In this document: positions 29,399-39,760 of the stretch, in pieces | Layout of the letters: each line of letters starts with the position of its first letter | Position numbering within the stretch: the stretch's first letter is position 1 | Assembly: GCA_963853835.1 (NCBI GenBank) | Contig: OY970828.1 | Span: 17,055,813-17,119,812, forward strand | Reading direction: 5' to 3' | Length of the DNA: 64,000 nt | Source: Calendula officinalis | Lineage: Eukaryota > Streptophyta > Magnoliopsida > Asterales > Asteraceae | Position numbers and translations under genes: made by a program | The notes under the pieces: model-generated | Databases searched by the model: none | What the model saw: only the letters and a program-made list of their open reading frames with translations | Told to the model about the DNA's origin: nothing

Positions 29399-30044
29399 CT
29401 ACGCGGTGATCAACCTCTCATGAACCATCTGAATCATCTCGGTAGTTTTCAACACGATCTCAGTACTACCCAGTACCTTGTGCCCAACTTCACCCCAGCA
29501 AATGGGCGTCCGGCACTTCCTACCGTATAACATCTCGAATGGCGGTTTACGAATGCTCGAGTGGTAGCTATTGTTGTAAGAAAACTCCGCCAACGGTAAA
29601 TACTTATCCCAACTACCTCCAAAATCAAGCACACATGCTCTCAGCATGTCCTCGAGCGTCTGAATCGTCCGCTCACTCTGACCGTCTGTCTGTGGATGAA
29701 ATGCGGTACTGAAATGAAGTCTCGTGCCCATCTCCTCTTGAAATTTCTCCCAAAATCTCGATGTAAAACAAGTGTCTCTGTCTGATACAATAGAGACCGG
29801 TATACCGTGTCTCGCCACAATCTCGCGAACAAAAATATCTGCCATCTTCTCAGCTGAAGAACTCTCCCAAATCAGAATAAAATGGGCACTCTTGGTCAAA
29901 CGGTCAACGACCACCCAGATAGCATCATACCCTCCTGGCGTTTTCGGTACCTTGGTGATCAAATCCATAGTAATCTGTTCCCACTTCCACACTGGAATCT
30001 CTAATGGCTGCAACATACCATGTGGTTTCTGGTGCTCGGCCTTG
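29399..30044 (-). pseudogene. Integrase catalytic core (gypsy pol)
   Basis: An rve-type core with the D,D-35-E triad visible: Asp in TMDLI, Asp in VSDRD, and Glu in TDGQSER, exactly 35 residues after the second Asp. A short deletion near 30043, at a repeated CAA/CAAGG context, puts it out of frame with the zinc-binding N-terminus upstream. It closes at a premature TAG (29399-29401), after which the same frame continues into the chromodomain. In the intact family these are one chain; here they are three fragments. Confidence 0.9.
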
Positions 30045-30695
30045 ACAAGTCAGGCATTTCTCAACATATTCGGCTACCTCTAACTTCATACCCGGCCACC
30101 AATAGTTATCACGAAGGTCTCGATACATCTTAGTTGCACCCGGGTGAATAGAAAATTTGGACTTATGAGCCTCGTCTAACAATATATCCCGATTACCACC
30201 ATGCGAAGGAACCCAAACTCTACCAAGGTGAGTCAACAGATCTCTACTGTCTTTCACAAAACTGCCAATCACACCTACAACCCGTTCCTTCTTAACCTGC
30301 TCAGCTTCTGAGGCCTCTATCTGAGCACTGCGAATAGTCTCTAATAACGACGCCACTGCTGTCAACCTCATACAAACACCCCGAATAGGGTTCCTGCTCA
30401 ACGCATCAGCCACTACATTGGCTTTACCTGGATGGTAAAGGATCTCACAATCATAATCCTTCAACACATCAAGCCATCTCCTCTGTCTCATGTTCAAATC
30501 TTGCTGATCCATCAAATATTTCAAACTCTTATGATCAGTGTAGATGGTGATTTTCACGCCGTATAAATAATGTCTCCAGATTTTTAAGGCAAACACCACG
30601 GCACCTAACTCGAGATCATGCGTAGGGTAATTTCCCTCGTGAGATTTCAACTGTCTAGAAGCATATGCAATCACCTTACCCCTTTGCATTAACAC
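30045..30695 (-). pseudogene. RNase H and integrase zinc-finger region (gypsy pol)
   Basis: RNase H part with the catalytic Glu (DLELGA), Asp (YTDHKSL) and final Asp (VVADALSR). Then a linker and the integrase HHCC finger (His at FSIHPG and upstream, Cys pair in KCLTC). The frame is shifted relative to RT. At about 30690 the segment that normally holds the first catalytic Asp of RNase H is missing: the RT-side text ends at VVYC and this frame resumes at VLMQRGK. A deletion of roughly 25 bp is inferred from the family pattern. The RNase H is therefore predicted to be dead. Confidence 0.88.
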
Positions 30696-32189
30696 AGTAC
30701 ACCACAAAATCTTCTACACCTTCTGGCAAGGCTAAAATCGGCGCCTCACATAACCGATTCCTCAATGCTTCAAAAGCTTCTTGCTGCTGATTACCCCAAC
30801 TAAATGCAGCTGATTTCTTGGTCAACTTTGCCAACGGTGACGCGATTTTGGAGAAATCTTGGATAAAACGACGGTAATACCCAGCCAAACCCAGGAAACT
30901 ACGAATCTCTGATGGCATCTTTGGTACTTCCCACTTCATCACTGCTGAGATTTTTGCAGGGTCAACTTTTATACCTTCCCCATTCACAACATGCCCAAGA
31001 AACTGTACTTCACGTAACCAAAATTCACACTTGGAGAATTTCGCATAAAGACCTTCGCGTCTCAACGTATCTAACACCTCGCGAAGATGAACCTCGTGGT
31101 CCGACTTGGTCTTTGAGTAAACCAAAATATCGTCAATAAACACAATCACCGAACGATCTAACATACTACCACACACCCGATTCATAAGATCCATGAAAGC
31201 CGCTGGTGCGTTAGTGAGTCCGAAGGGCATCACTACAAACTCATAATGACCATAACGTGTTCGAAAGGCGGTTTTCTCAATATCTTCTTCTTTCACCCGC
31301 ATCTGATGATACCCTGAACGCAAATCGATCTTTGAAAACCATGACGCACCCTGAAGCTGGTCGAACAAATCATCGATTCTCGGTAATGGATAACGGTTTT
31401 TCACTGTCAACTTATTCAATTCCCTGTAATCAATACACATTCTCTGCGACCCATCTTTCTTCTTCACAAACAATATCGGTGCGCCCCACGGTGAACAACT
31501 CGGTCGAATGAATTCTTTCTCTTGCAATTCTTGTAATTGATCGTACAATTCTTTCATTTCTGGCGGTGCAAGGCGATAAGGAGCTTTCGCAATCGGCGCA
31601 GCACCCGGTACTAAATCAATTCGAAATTCCACCTGTCTTTCTGGTGGTATTCCTGGCAGATCCTCAGGAAATACATCAGCGTACTCGCTCACAATAGGAA
31701 CACTCTCTATCGATCTCGGTTTCTCCTCAAGAATAGTGTCAATAACATATGCTAGATAACCCACGGAACCGTGTTGAAGATATTTTCTTGCTCTCGCAGC
31801 CGAACACAGTGCCGGCACCAATCGGTTTATGTCACCCTGAATTAACAATTCAATCCCACTTGGGGGTTTGATACGGATTTGTTTTTGATGACAGAGAATC
31901 TCGGCGTGGTATTCGGTCATCCAATCCATCCCCACAATCACACATAACTCTCTCATAGCGATAGGAATAAGATTTATGGGAAATTTCTTCCCACACAACT
32001 CGATCAGACATTTCCGGTAAACTTTTGTAACAGTTAGAGTTTTGTCATTGACGACCTCTATCACTAAGGGCTCAGAAAGGTTCTCTAATTTATGAGACAT
32101 CAGCTTGCTAAAAGCATGAGAGACAAACGAGTGGGTTGCCCCACTATCAAATAACACAAAAGCAGGTATGTCGTTCACAGAAAAAGTAC
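30696..32189 (-). pseudogene. Protease and reverse transcriptase (gypsy pol)
   Basis: Starts at the proposed acceptor of intron 2. The aspartic protease has the [10 protein letters not shown] active-site motif. Reverse transcriptase follows: [17 protein letters not shown], then [34 protein letters not shown] and the catalytic [10 protein letters not shown], ending with the connection region [10 protein letters not shown]. The frame is open for the whole 1.5 kb, then shifts at the RNase H deletion and stops at 30676-30678. Listed as pseudogene because the polyprotein is broken downstream and in gag, although these two domains look intact. Confidence 0.9.
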
Positions 32190-32330
32190 CTATTGCACAG
32201 AGATCACAACATGCACACAGAATTAGAATCACACTGTAGTATTCTTTGCAAATTTTTCCTCAGATTAAAACTCAGATAATAACTCAGATTATAATTTGAA
32301 TAATAACTCAGAAGGTAAAAAAATATTTAC
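32190..32330 (-). other. Probable GT-AG intron 2 at the gag/protease junction
   Basis: 141 bp. In element orientation it reads GTAAATATT... and ends ...GTGCAATAG. Removing it joins the codon halves G|GT so that the reading passes from a gag-like tail straight into [10 protein letters not shown] of the protease. The interval contains in-frame stops and four CTCAGA words, is AT-rich, and shows no protein similarity. Splicing is inferred from sequence only. Confidence 0.7.
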
Positions 32331-32468
32331 CAGCAACAGCATTAGGAGCCTTCTTGGCCTCCTCCCCAGTCATCTGGTAGGCTCGTCCTCGAGCCCTAGT
32401 AGTAGCCCCCTCAGCGATCCTAAGGGTAGCCGGGGCCGGGTTTATCACTGGCCCTCCTCTAGCACCAC
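32331..32468 (-). pseudogene. Short gag-pol exon between the two introns
   Basis: 46 codons reading through GGARGGPVINPAP, ARGRAYQMTGEEAKK and APNAVAG. It is in frame with both flanking parts when introns of 99 and 141 bp are removed. The Arg/Gly-rich, Thr-rich wording is typical of the linker between gag zinc knuckles and protease. It is recognised here only because both ends carry splice consensus and phase-1 junctions. Confidence 0.72.
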
Positions 32469-32567
32469 CTAAATTATTATATATATATATATATATGGAT
32501 ACACATAGTCAAACATAGAGTATAAAGTTACGAGGAATGAAGTAATTAACAAAATAGATTTTAGCAC
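32469..32567 (-). other. Probable GT-AG intron 1 after the gag zinc knuckles
   Basis: 99 bp, beginning GTGCTAAAATC and ending AATAATTTAG in element orientation. It contains in-frame stops and a pure AT microsatellite (32477-32496). Removal joins GRG and GARGG with a phase-1 junction identical to that of intron 2. Confidence 0.7.
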
Positions 32568-33602
32568 CTCTCCCAGTATCTTTCTTCTTCGGGCAGTCGT
32601 CCTTCGTGTGGCCCTCTTCCTTGCAGTAGAAACACATCAATCCCTTTAGAGTGCAAGCGTTTGCCATGTGCCCCGCATGTCCACACTTATAACAAAGTAC
32701 AATTCTCCCCTCATCTCTACCAGGTGCATCACGAGGTGTACTCCTCGTGTCATCACGGTGTGCGTTACCATAATGCGTACCACTGCCAGACTGACTGCTC
32801 CTACTCGAATTACCGCCCCTGTATGGTTTGAACTCGAACCGTCGCTTCTTCTCGTTACCCTGATTGTAGTTCCCTTGAGATACTGGTAGGGATCTTTTGG
32901 AATCTTTCTTCTGGCGGTCTAGCTCAATCTCGCGGCCACGTGCCGCCTCTATCATCTCAGCCAAGGAATTTCGGGGCATCATCCCCACAAACTCTCTAGT
33001 ATCACTACGCAACATATCCAGATATCGAGCCATCTTCATCTCTTCAGTAGCAGCATAGTCGGGACAAAAGGAAGCCAGTTCTCGAAACTTGGTAGTAATA
33101 GCACTGACGGATTCGTTGGTTTGTTGAAGACTCAGAAAATCTCTGGTGATCCGCTCTACCTCCACACGTGGCACATACTGCAACCCACGAATACCTCCCA
33201 GGTCAGTTGCTCCTCAGTCATGGATGCTGCTAGTGGTTTCCACCACTCTTTGGCTTCGCCCTTCAATGAGTGCGATGCATAAGTAGTCCTCATTTCGGTA
33301 GGGCATCTTGAGATTCGAAAGACACTCTCCATAACGGCAAGCCAACGTATTGCCACTTTCGGGTCAGATTCACCCTTAAATTCAGGGGGTGAACACACAG
33401 AGAAATCACGATAGGTGAAGGCTTTTGGTGCTGGTGGTTGCGGCACAACAGCATCTCGGGCAGCGAACTCGGTCTGTAGCATATGGCTAACCTGATCAGT
33501 GATCTCATCAAACATGCCCTGGAACATAGCAGGTAACATCTCTCCCAGTATTGCAGTCATCATGGTTCTCAACTCTTGTGCGGTAGGTCTAGCTGGCGGC
33601 AT
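32568..33602 (-). pseudogene. gag: gag (capsid and nucleocapsid), frameshifted
   Basis: Start chosen at the ATG at 33602 (MPPARPTAQE), because an upstream in-frame Met at 33674 precedes only non-family text. The retrotransposon gag (capsid) domain covers roughly residues 70-240 (FKGESDPKVAIRWLAVME; GEAKEWW). A frameshift at about 33181-33190 separates TWEVF from QYVPRVEVER, so the capsid is broken there. The second part holds two CCHC zinc knuckles, CYKCGHAGHMANAC and CFYCKEEGHTKDDC, which bind genomic RNA in intact relatives. Coding text ends at the donor of intron 1. Confidence 0.9.
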
Positions 33603-34144
33603 CTTGCTATATATATAAAGGGAATAATACATCAGGAAACAAGAATTTTGCTTATAATGATACTTAAACGTCAAGTTAATAACTCTCTCAATTTATCCTG
33701 AAAACGTAGTCTTAGGTTCGGTGCGTACATTAATAGGGGCCCTTCTATTATTTTTCGGCACCTACCCTTAACAGATTTTAGCAAAAATTGAGATCGTCAC
33801 AACCCTCTGTTTCCATATCAATCACACACTACAGATAGTTCCAAAAAGTATATATATATAATATATAATATATATAGTATTCTCGGCGTCGATGTCGCGA
33901 AGTATCCTCCGAACAAGAACTCTCCAAATATGCCTCTTGGCGAAACTTTTAATATAAAGTATAAAATATTACACGAACTTTTAAAGATTACCGGCAACGG
34001 GGAAACGAGAGGTCGACGTGACATGCTGTATGTCTGATGTGGTGCTTTTCTCAGAAAATATTTTACTCTTTTCTTGTTTTAAAACTCGAAACTCATACTT
34101 GAGTTTGAATTCGCCCCTTGCGAATCCAAATCCCTCAAGTCAGA
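33603..34144 (-). other. Leader (5' UTR) of gypsy element
   Basis: About 540 bp between PBS and gag start. It is AT-rich with a TATATA tract at 33849-33878. A minus-strand frame of about 68 codons near 33818-34024 has no recognisable family text. Expected to hold the packaging signal by position only. Confidence 0.6.
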
Positions 34145-34156
34145 GCTCTGATACCA
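34145..34156 (-). other. Primer binding site (initiator Met tRNA)
   Basis: The minus strand reads TGGTATCAGAGC three bases after the 5' LTR. This is the standard plant retrotransposon complement of the 3' end of initiator methionine tRNA. Confidence 0.92.
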
Positions 34157-34159
34157 ACT

Positions 34160-36542
34160 TGTAACACCTAAATTTTACAAGAATTTAAAAATTTTCGATT
34201 ACAATATTTTAATATAAAATGTCTCAATGATTTAAATATTTAAAATCCCAAAATAGCAAGGTCGTTATTTAACAAAAATCTTAAATGCGGAAATAGTTTA
34301 ATAGAGTAAAATGTCTAGTAAAATAATAAATGTTGTCCACATCAGCATAGGTAGAATACAACGGTCAACCGTCCACCTTCTCCTTCCCTTTGCTAGTACC
34401 TGAAACAGTGGGGGAAAATAGGGGTAAGCTGGGAAGCTGAGTGAATAGTCTCAAAATGCAAACAATCATAACATACAACACATGAGGGCACATCGGTGTA
34501 CTCCTAGTCAGAAACTACTCGATTAATTACTCAGATTTATTTCTCAGATTTTATTACTCAGATTTTAATTTATATAGTGCGCTTGTGTGATTTGGGACGA
34601 GAGATCAACCTCGCCCCTCCTCACACCTCAGATAAGCGTAAGGCAAAAACTCAGACGGGAGTGATCCCAAAACTCAGACGGGAATAATCCCAAAAACTCA
34701 GACGGGAGGTGATCCCAAAACTCAGATGTGTGTTATTATGTTTTATTATCTCTTTAACATAGTTATCTCAGATTGCCCTAGCAAGTAATAGCACAGAATG
34801 ACTCTGTGCCGAGCTCAGTTACCCAGGCACAATGTCTCAGATCATGAATAAGTAAAAAAAACTACTCAGATAACAGATCAAACTCAGATAACAGATCAAA
34901 CTCAGATAACAATTATGGTGCAAGAAATGTAACACGTAAGTCATGCATGTACAACGTTAAAACTGAATACACGGTGAGAATACTCACCTCGAGAAAACGT
35001 AAGCTCCAAAGGGTTCCCGACAGTCAAAGGTACAGCACGTTATCTCCTAGACGGTCCTAAAACCAAAAACGAAACCCAGAATTAAAATCCTACCCGAGGG
35101 CTTATTTTAGAAAACTGGCAGCACCCGTCAGTCTCACGGGAACTGCCATAAATCCTAAACGGCTCATTAGATTTTCCCATCTTTTTACCACGACAACTAG
35201 ACAATCAGAACTACAATATACTGTGAGACGGTCACTGGCCAAAACAGACTCTAAGCGTCTCAAAACAGTGTTTCAAGACAGACATGTCGCACAGATCATT
35301 TTCCTAACAGCAGCATAATAAAATGGTTATAACTTTTAAACCGTAATTCGGATTGACGAGAGGGTTGTGGCGTTGAAAAGCTAACTCAGAAAACAAGGTC
35401 CCAGCACGAGCCAAAAACCCGAGAGACCATTTTAAGCACATCAAAAATCCTTTAGAACAGTAGGGCAGGTTCTGCCCGAAAATTTAACTTATAAAACTTG
35501 TTTTAACAACCCTACTTGCCACCGAACAAAACCTGACACCCTCGAAGGTCAGAAACTAATCAGCAACTACCCGGGACTTGTACAATTGGAATGAGAACAG
35601 TTTAAGTAAGATTCGATTAGCCATTGAAAAGAGAACGACTTAACAACTATCACGTGACACTAAGATCAAAACCAACAATTTAACACATTACAAGTATCAA
35701 CCCGAGCCCTCAATGGCTCGGGATTTCCCTGTCCAATCCCTACAGAATCATAGGTTTTTCTCAACAGTTAAGGAATCGAAAAGAAAGAGACACGGAAAAT
35801 TAATCGTTCACATAGACAGTAAAAGATTATACCGAATAGACAGTCTCTAGATTTCGGTTGTGGAATTTGGGAGACAACCTTCGCACCTCACTTGGCTCGA
35901 TCAAAAGGTTCACCTGATTGCTTCTTCTGCTTGCGATTGCTTCTTCTGCTTGCTTCGATGATAGACAGACAATAAGGAGAACAATTCGTGAGTTCAAGCC
36001 ATAACGAGAAAATAATGAAGTATCAAACAATTCAGGCCTCAAGCCCTTATGCTCGACCGGGCTTCAGCGAATAAAACAAGGACAAATTTAAACAAAGCCC
36101 ACCACTTTGGAGATCGGTTGGGCTAAAAGAAAAATACCCATGGGATCGGATATACCGTACGTAATATATATGGGCTTGCTAAAACGATTGCACAAGGTTA
36201 AAACATAAGGCTGAATATGGCTCTAACTGATCGGCCCACGGTTGTCATGAAAATTAAGCCCAAATCGAAGAATGGGGTGTGACAAGATCCGGTCCCTTTT
36301 ATATATCTAAACCCACATACGAGTCTTGGCCTTGGCCCTTGGCCGGCCTTGACTCGTCGCTCACAATCGGGAGTTTAGACGGAACAAAAATAATCGAAAC
36401 ATCATCTATTTAATTACGTATACAAAAATAGATAATCCAAACGTCGCCTATTATTCTACTAACGACATCCATTAAGTAATATAGCATTTGTTTTAGACCA
36501 TAAGTATAATTAAATTGAATTATAAAAATCTGGGGCGTTACA
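34160..36542 (-). repeat. 5' LTR of gypsy element (2383 bp)
   Basis: Right-hand copy. Relative to the 3' LTR it lacks ~207 bp near 36015-36020 (junction at aatgaagtat) and 28 bp near 36425 (after gtatacaaa). Since both LTRs are copied from one template, these losses probably happened after insertion. It carries fewer copies of the ~18-bp aactcagataacagatca repeat (34866-34912) than its partner. Confidence 0.95.
36297..36305 (-). promoter_or_regulatory. Candidate TATA box in 5' LTR
   Basis: TATATAAAAGGGACC on the minus strand, ~240 bp from the LTR start. If used, U3 is short and R plus U5 would be about 2.1 kb. That is long for an LTR of this type, so an alternative downstream start remains possible. 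Confidence 0.5.
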
Positions 36543-36547
36543 GAAGT
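36543..36547. other. Target site duplication, right of gypsy element
   Basis: GAAGT, followed by aataggtgtcc, which is the expected continuation of the satellite sentence interrupted at 26267. Confidence 0.8.
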
Positions 36548-38469
36548 AATAGGTGTCCATTACCCATAACCACTGCCCTTGAACCATTATAACCGCTAGA
36601 TGTCCATAACTCATACCAATGGCCCTTTAACCAATATAACTACTAGCCATGACCAATAGCCTATAGATATCCATTTTACAAGTAATAGGTGTCCATAACG
36701 CATAACCATGGCATTTGAACCATTATAACAACTAGATATCCATAAGTGATACCGATAGCCCTTGAACCATTATAACTACTAGCCATGACCAATAGCCTAT
36801 AATTATCCATTTTACAGGTAAGAGGTGTCCATAACCCATAACCTTGGCCCTTGAACCATTATAACCACTAGATGTCCATGTCTCATACCGATCACCCTTT
36901 AACCAATATAACTACTAGCCATGACCCATAGCCTATAGATATCCACGTTACAAGTAATATGTGTCCATAACCCATACCAATGGCCCCTGAACCATCATAA
37001 CCACTAGATGTCCATAACTCATACCGATGGCCCTTGTGGCATTATAACTACTAGACATGACCAATAGCCTATAGATATCCATTTTACAAGTAATAAGTGT
37101 CCATAACCCATACCCATTACCCTTGAAGCATTATAACCACTAGATGTCCATAACTCATACCAATGGCCCTTGAGCCATTATAACTACTAGCCATCACCAA
37201 TAGCCAATAGATATCCACACTACAAGCAATAGGTGTCCATAACCCATAACCCGTGCCCTTGAACCATTATAACCACAAGATATCCATAACTCTTACCGAT
37301 GGCCCTTTAACCATTATAACTACTAAGCATGACCAATAGCCTATAGATATCCATTTTACAAGTAATAAGTGTCCATAACCCGTAGACCCTTGAATCATTC
37401 TAACCACTAGATGTCCATAACTCATAGCGATGGCCCTTGAACCACTATAACTACTAGCCATGACCAATAGCCTATAGATATCCATTTTACAAGTAATATG
37501 TGTCCATTACCCATAACCATGACCCTTGAACCATTATAACAACTAGATGTCTATATCTCATACCGATCGCCCTTTAACTAATATAACTACTAGCCATGAG
37601 CAATAGCCTATAGATATCCACATTACAAGTAATAAGTGTCCATAACTCATAACCATGGACCTTGAACCATCATAACCACTTGATATCCATAACTCATACC
37701 GATGGCCCTTTATCCATTATAACTGCTACCCATGACCAATAGCAAATAGATATTCATTTTACAAGTAATAGGTGTTAATAACCCATAACCATGGCCCTTG
37801 AACCATTATAACCACTAGATGTTCATAACTCATATCGTTGTCCCTTAAACTATTATAACAACTAGTCATGACCAAGAGCCTATAGATATCCATTTTACAA
37901 GTAATAGGTGTCCATAACCCATAACCATGGCCCTTGAGTCATTATAACCACCTGCCATGGCCAATAGCCTATGGATGACCATTTTACAAGTAATAGGTGT
38001 CCATAACCCATGAACATGGCCCTTGAACCATTATAACCAATAGATGTCCATAACTCATACCGATGGCCCTTGAACCATTATAACTGCAAGCCATGACTAA
38101 TAGCCTATAGATATCCATTTTGCAAGTAATAGGTGTCCATAACCCATAACAATGGCCCTTGAACCATCATAACCACTAGATGTCCATAACTCATACCGAT
38201 GGCCCTTGTGGCATTATAACTACTAGACATGACCAGTAGCCTATAGATATCCATTTTACAAGTAATAGGTGTCCATAACCCATAACCATGACCCTTGAAG
38301 CATTATAACCACTAGATGTCCATAACTCATACCAATGGCCCTTGAGCCATTATAACTACTAGCCATGACCAATAGCCTATTATTATCCATTTTCCATGTA
38401 AGAGGTGTCCATAACCCATAGCCATGGCCCTTGAACCATTATAACCACTAGATGTCCATGTCTCATACC

Positions 38470-39760
38470 GATCACCCTTTAACCAATATAACTACTAGCC
38501 ATGACCCATAACCACTAGATATCCACACTACAAGTAATAGGTGTCCATAACCCATAACAATTGGCCCCTGAACCATCATAACCACTAGATGTCCATAACT
38601 CATACCGATGGCCCTTGTGGCATTATAACTACTAGACATGACCAATAGCCTATAGATATCCATTTTACAAGTAATAAGTGTCCATAACCCATACACATGA
38701 CCCTTGAATCATTATAACCACTAGATGTCCATAACTCATAGAGATGACCCTTGAACCAATATAACTACGAGCCATGACGAATAGCGTACTGATATCCATT
38801 TTACAAGTAATAGGTGTCCGTAACCCATATTTATGGCCCTAGAACCATTATAACCACTAGATGTCCATAACTCATAGCGATGGCCCTTGAACCATTATAA
38901 CTACTAGCCATGACCAATAGCCTATAGATATCCAGTTTACAAATAATAGGTGTCCATTACCCATAACCATGGCCCTTGAACCATTATAAGAACTAGATGT
39001 CCATATCTCATACCGATCACCCTTTAACCAATATAACTACTAGCCATGACCAATAGCCTATAGATATCCACATTACGAGTAATAAGTGTCCATAACCCAT
39101 AACCATGGCCCTTGAACCATCATAACCACTAGATGTCCATAACTCATACCGATTGCCCTTCAACCATTATAACTACTAGCCATGACCAATAGCCTATTAT
39201 CTATCCATTGAACAAGTAATAGGTGTCAGTAACCCATACAGATGACCCTTGAACCATTATAACCACTAGATGGCCATAACTCATACCAATGGCCCTTGAA
39301 CCATTACAACTACTGGCCATGACCAATAGCCTATAATTATCCATTTTACAGTTAAGTGTTGTCCATAACCCATAACCATGGCCCTTGAACCATTATAACC
39401 ACTAGATGTCCATAACTCATAGTGATGGCCCTTGAACCATTATATCTACTAGCCATGACCAATAGCTTTTAGATATCCATTTTACAAGTAACAGGTGTAC
39501 ATTACCCATAACCATGACCCTTGAACCATTATAACAACTAGATGTCCATATCTCATACCGATCGCCCTTTTACCAATATAACTACTAGCCATGACCAATA
39601 GCCTATAGCTATCCACATTACAAGTAATAAGTGTCCATAACTCATAACCATGGCCCTTGAACCATCATAGCCACTAGATGTCCACAACTCATACAGTTGG
39701 CCCTTGAACCATTATAACTACTAGCCATGACCAATAGCCTATAGATATCCATTTAACAAG
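38470..39760. repeat. Duplicated family B segment (offset 7514 bp), copy 1
   Basis: Shares rare spellings with 45.99-47.27 kb at a constant offset: gaatagcgtac (38778 versus ~46292), ttatctatccattg (39197 versus 46711) and the truncated gacccataaccactagatatcc (~38503 versus ~46018). Confidence 0.8.

Larger units (their letters stand above)
26268..36542 (-). mobile_element. Ty3/gypsy chromovirus LTR retrotransposon, decayed
   Basis: A 10,275-bp element on the minus strand: 5' LTR (34160-36542), PBS, leader, gag, protease, RT, RNase H, integrase with chromodomain, PPT, 3' LTR (26268-28886). This gag-PR-RT-RH-IN-chromodomain order defines plant chromoviruses; the domain wording suggests a Tekay-like lineage (inference). 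Both LTRs begin TGTAAC and end TTACA. It sits inside family B satellite with a 5-bp target duplication. The coding region has at least four lesions (gag frameshift, RNase H deletion, integrase frameshift, one nonsense codon), so it is not autonomous as it stands. Confidence 0.95.

Noticed and set aside
29772..31511. Plus-strand frames of 75-103 codons opposite gypsy pol
   Set aside because: Antisense shadows of integrase and RT, which carry the real motifs on the minus strand.
33818..34024. 68-codon minus-strand frame in the gypsy leader
   Set aside because: Low-complexity Ile/Tyr-rich text from a TATATA tract, with no similarity to known leader ORFs.
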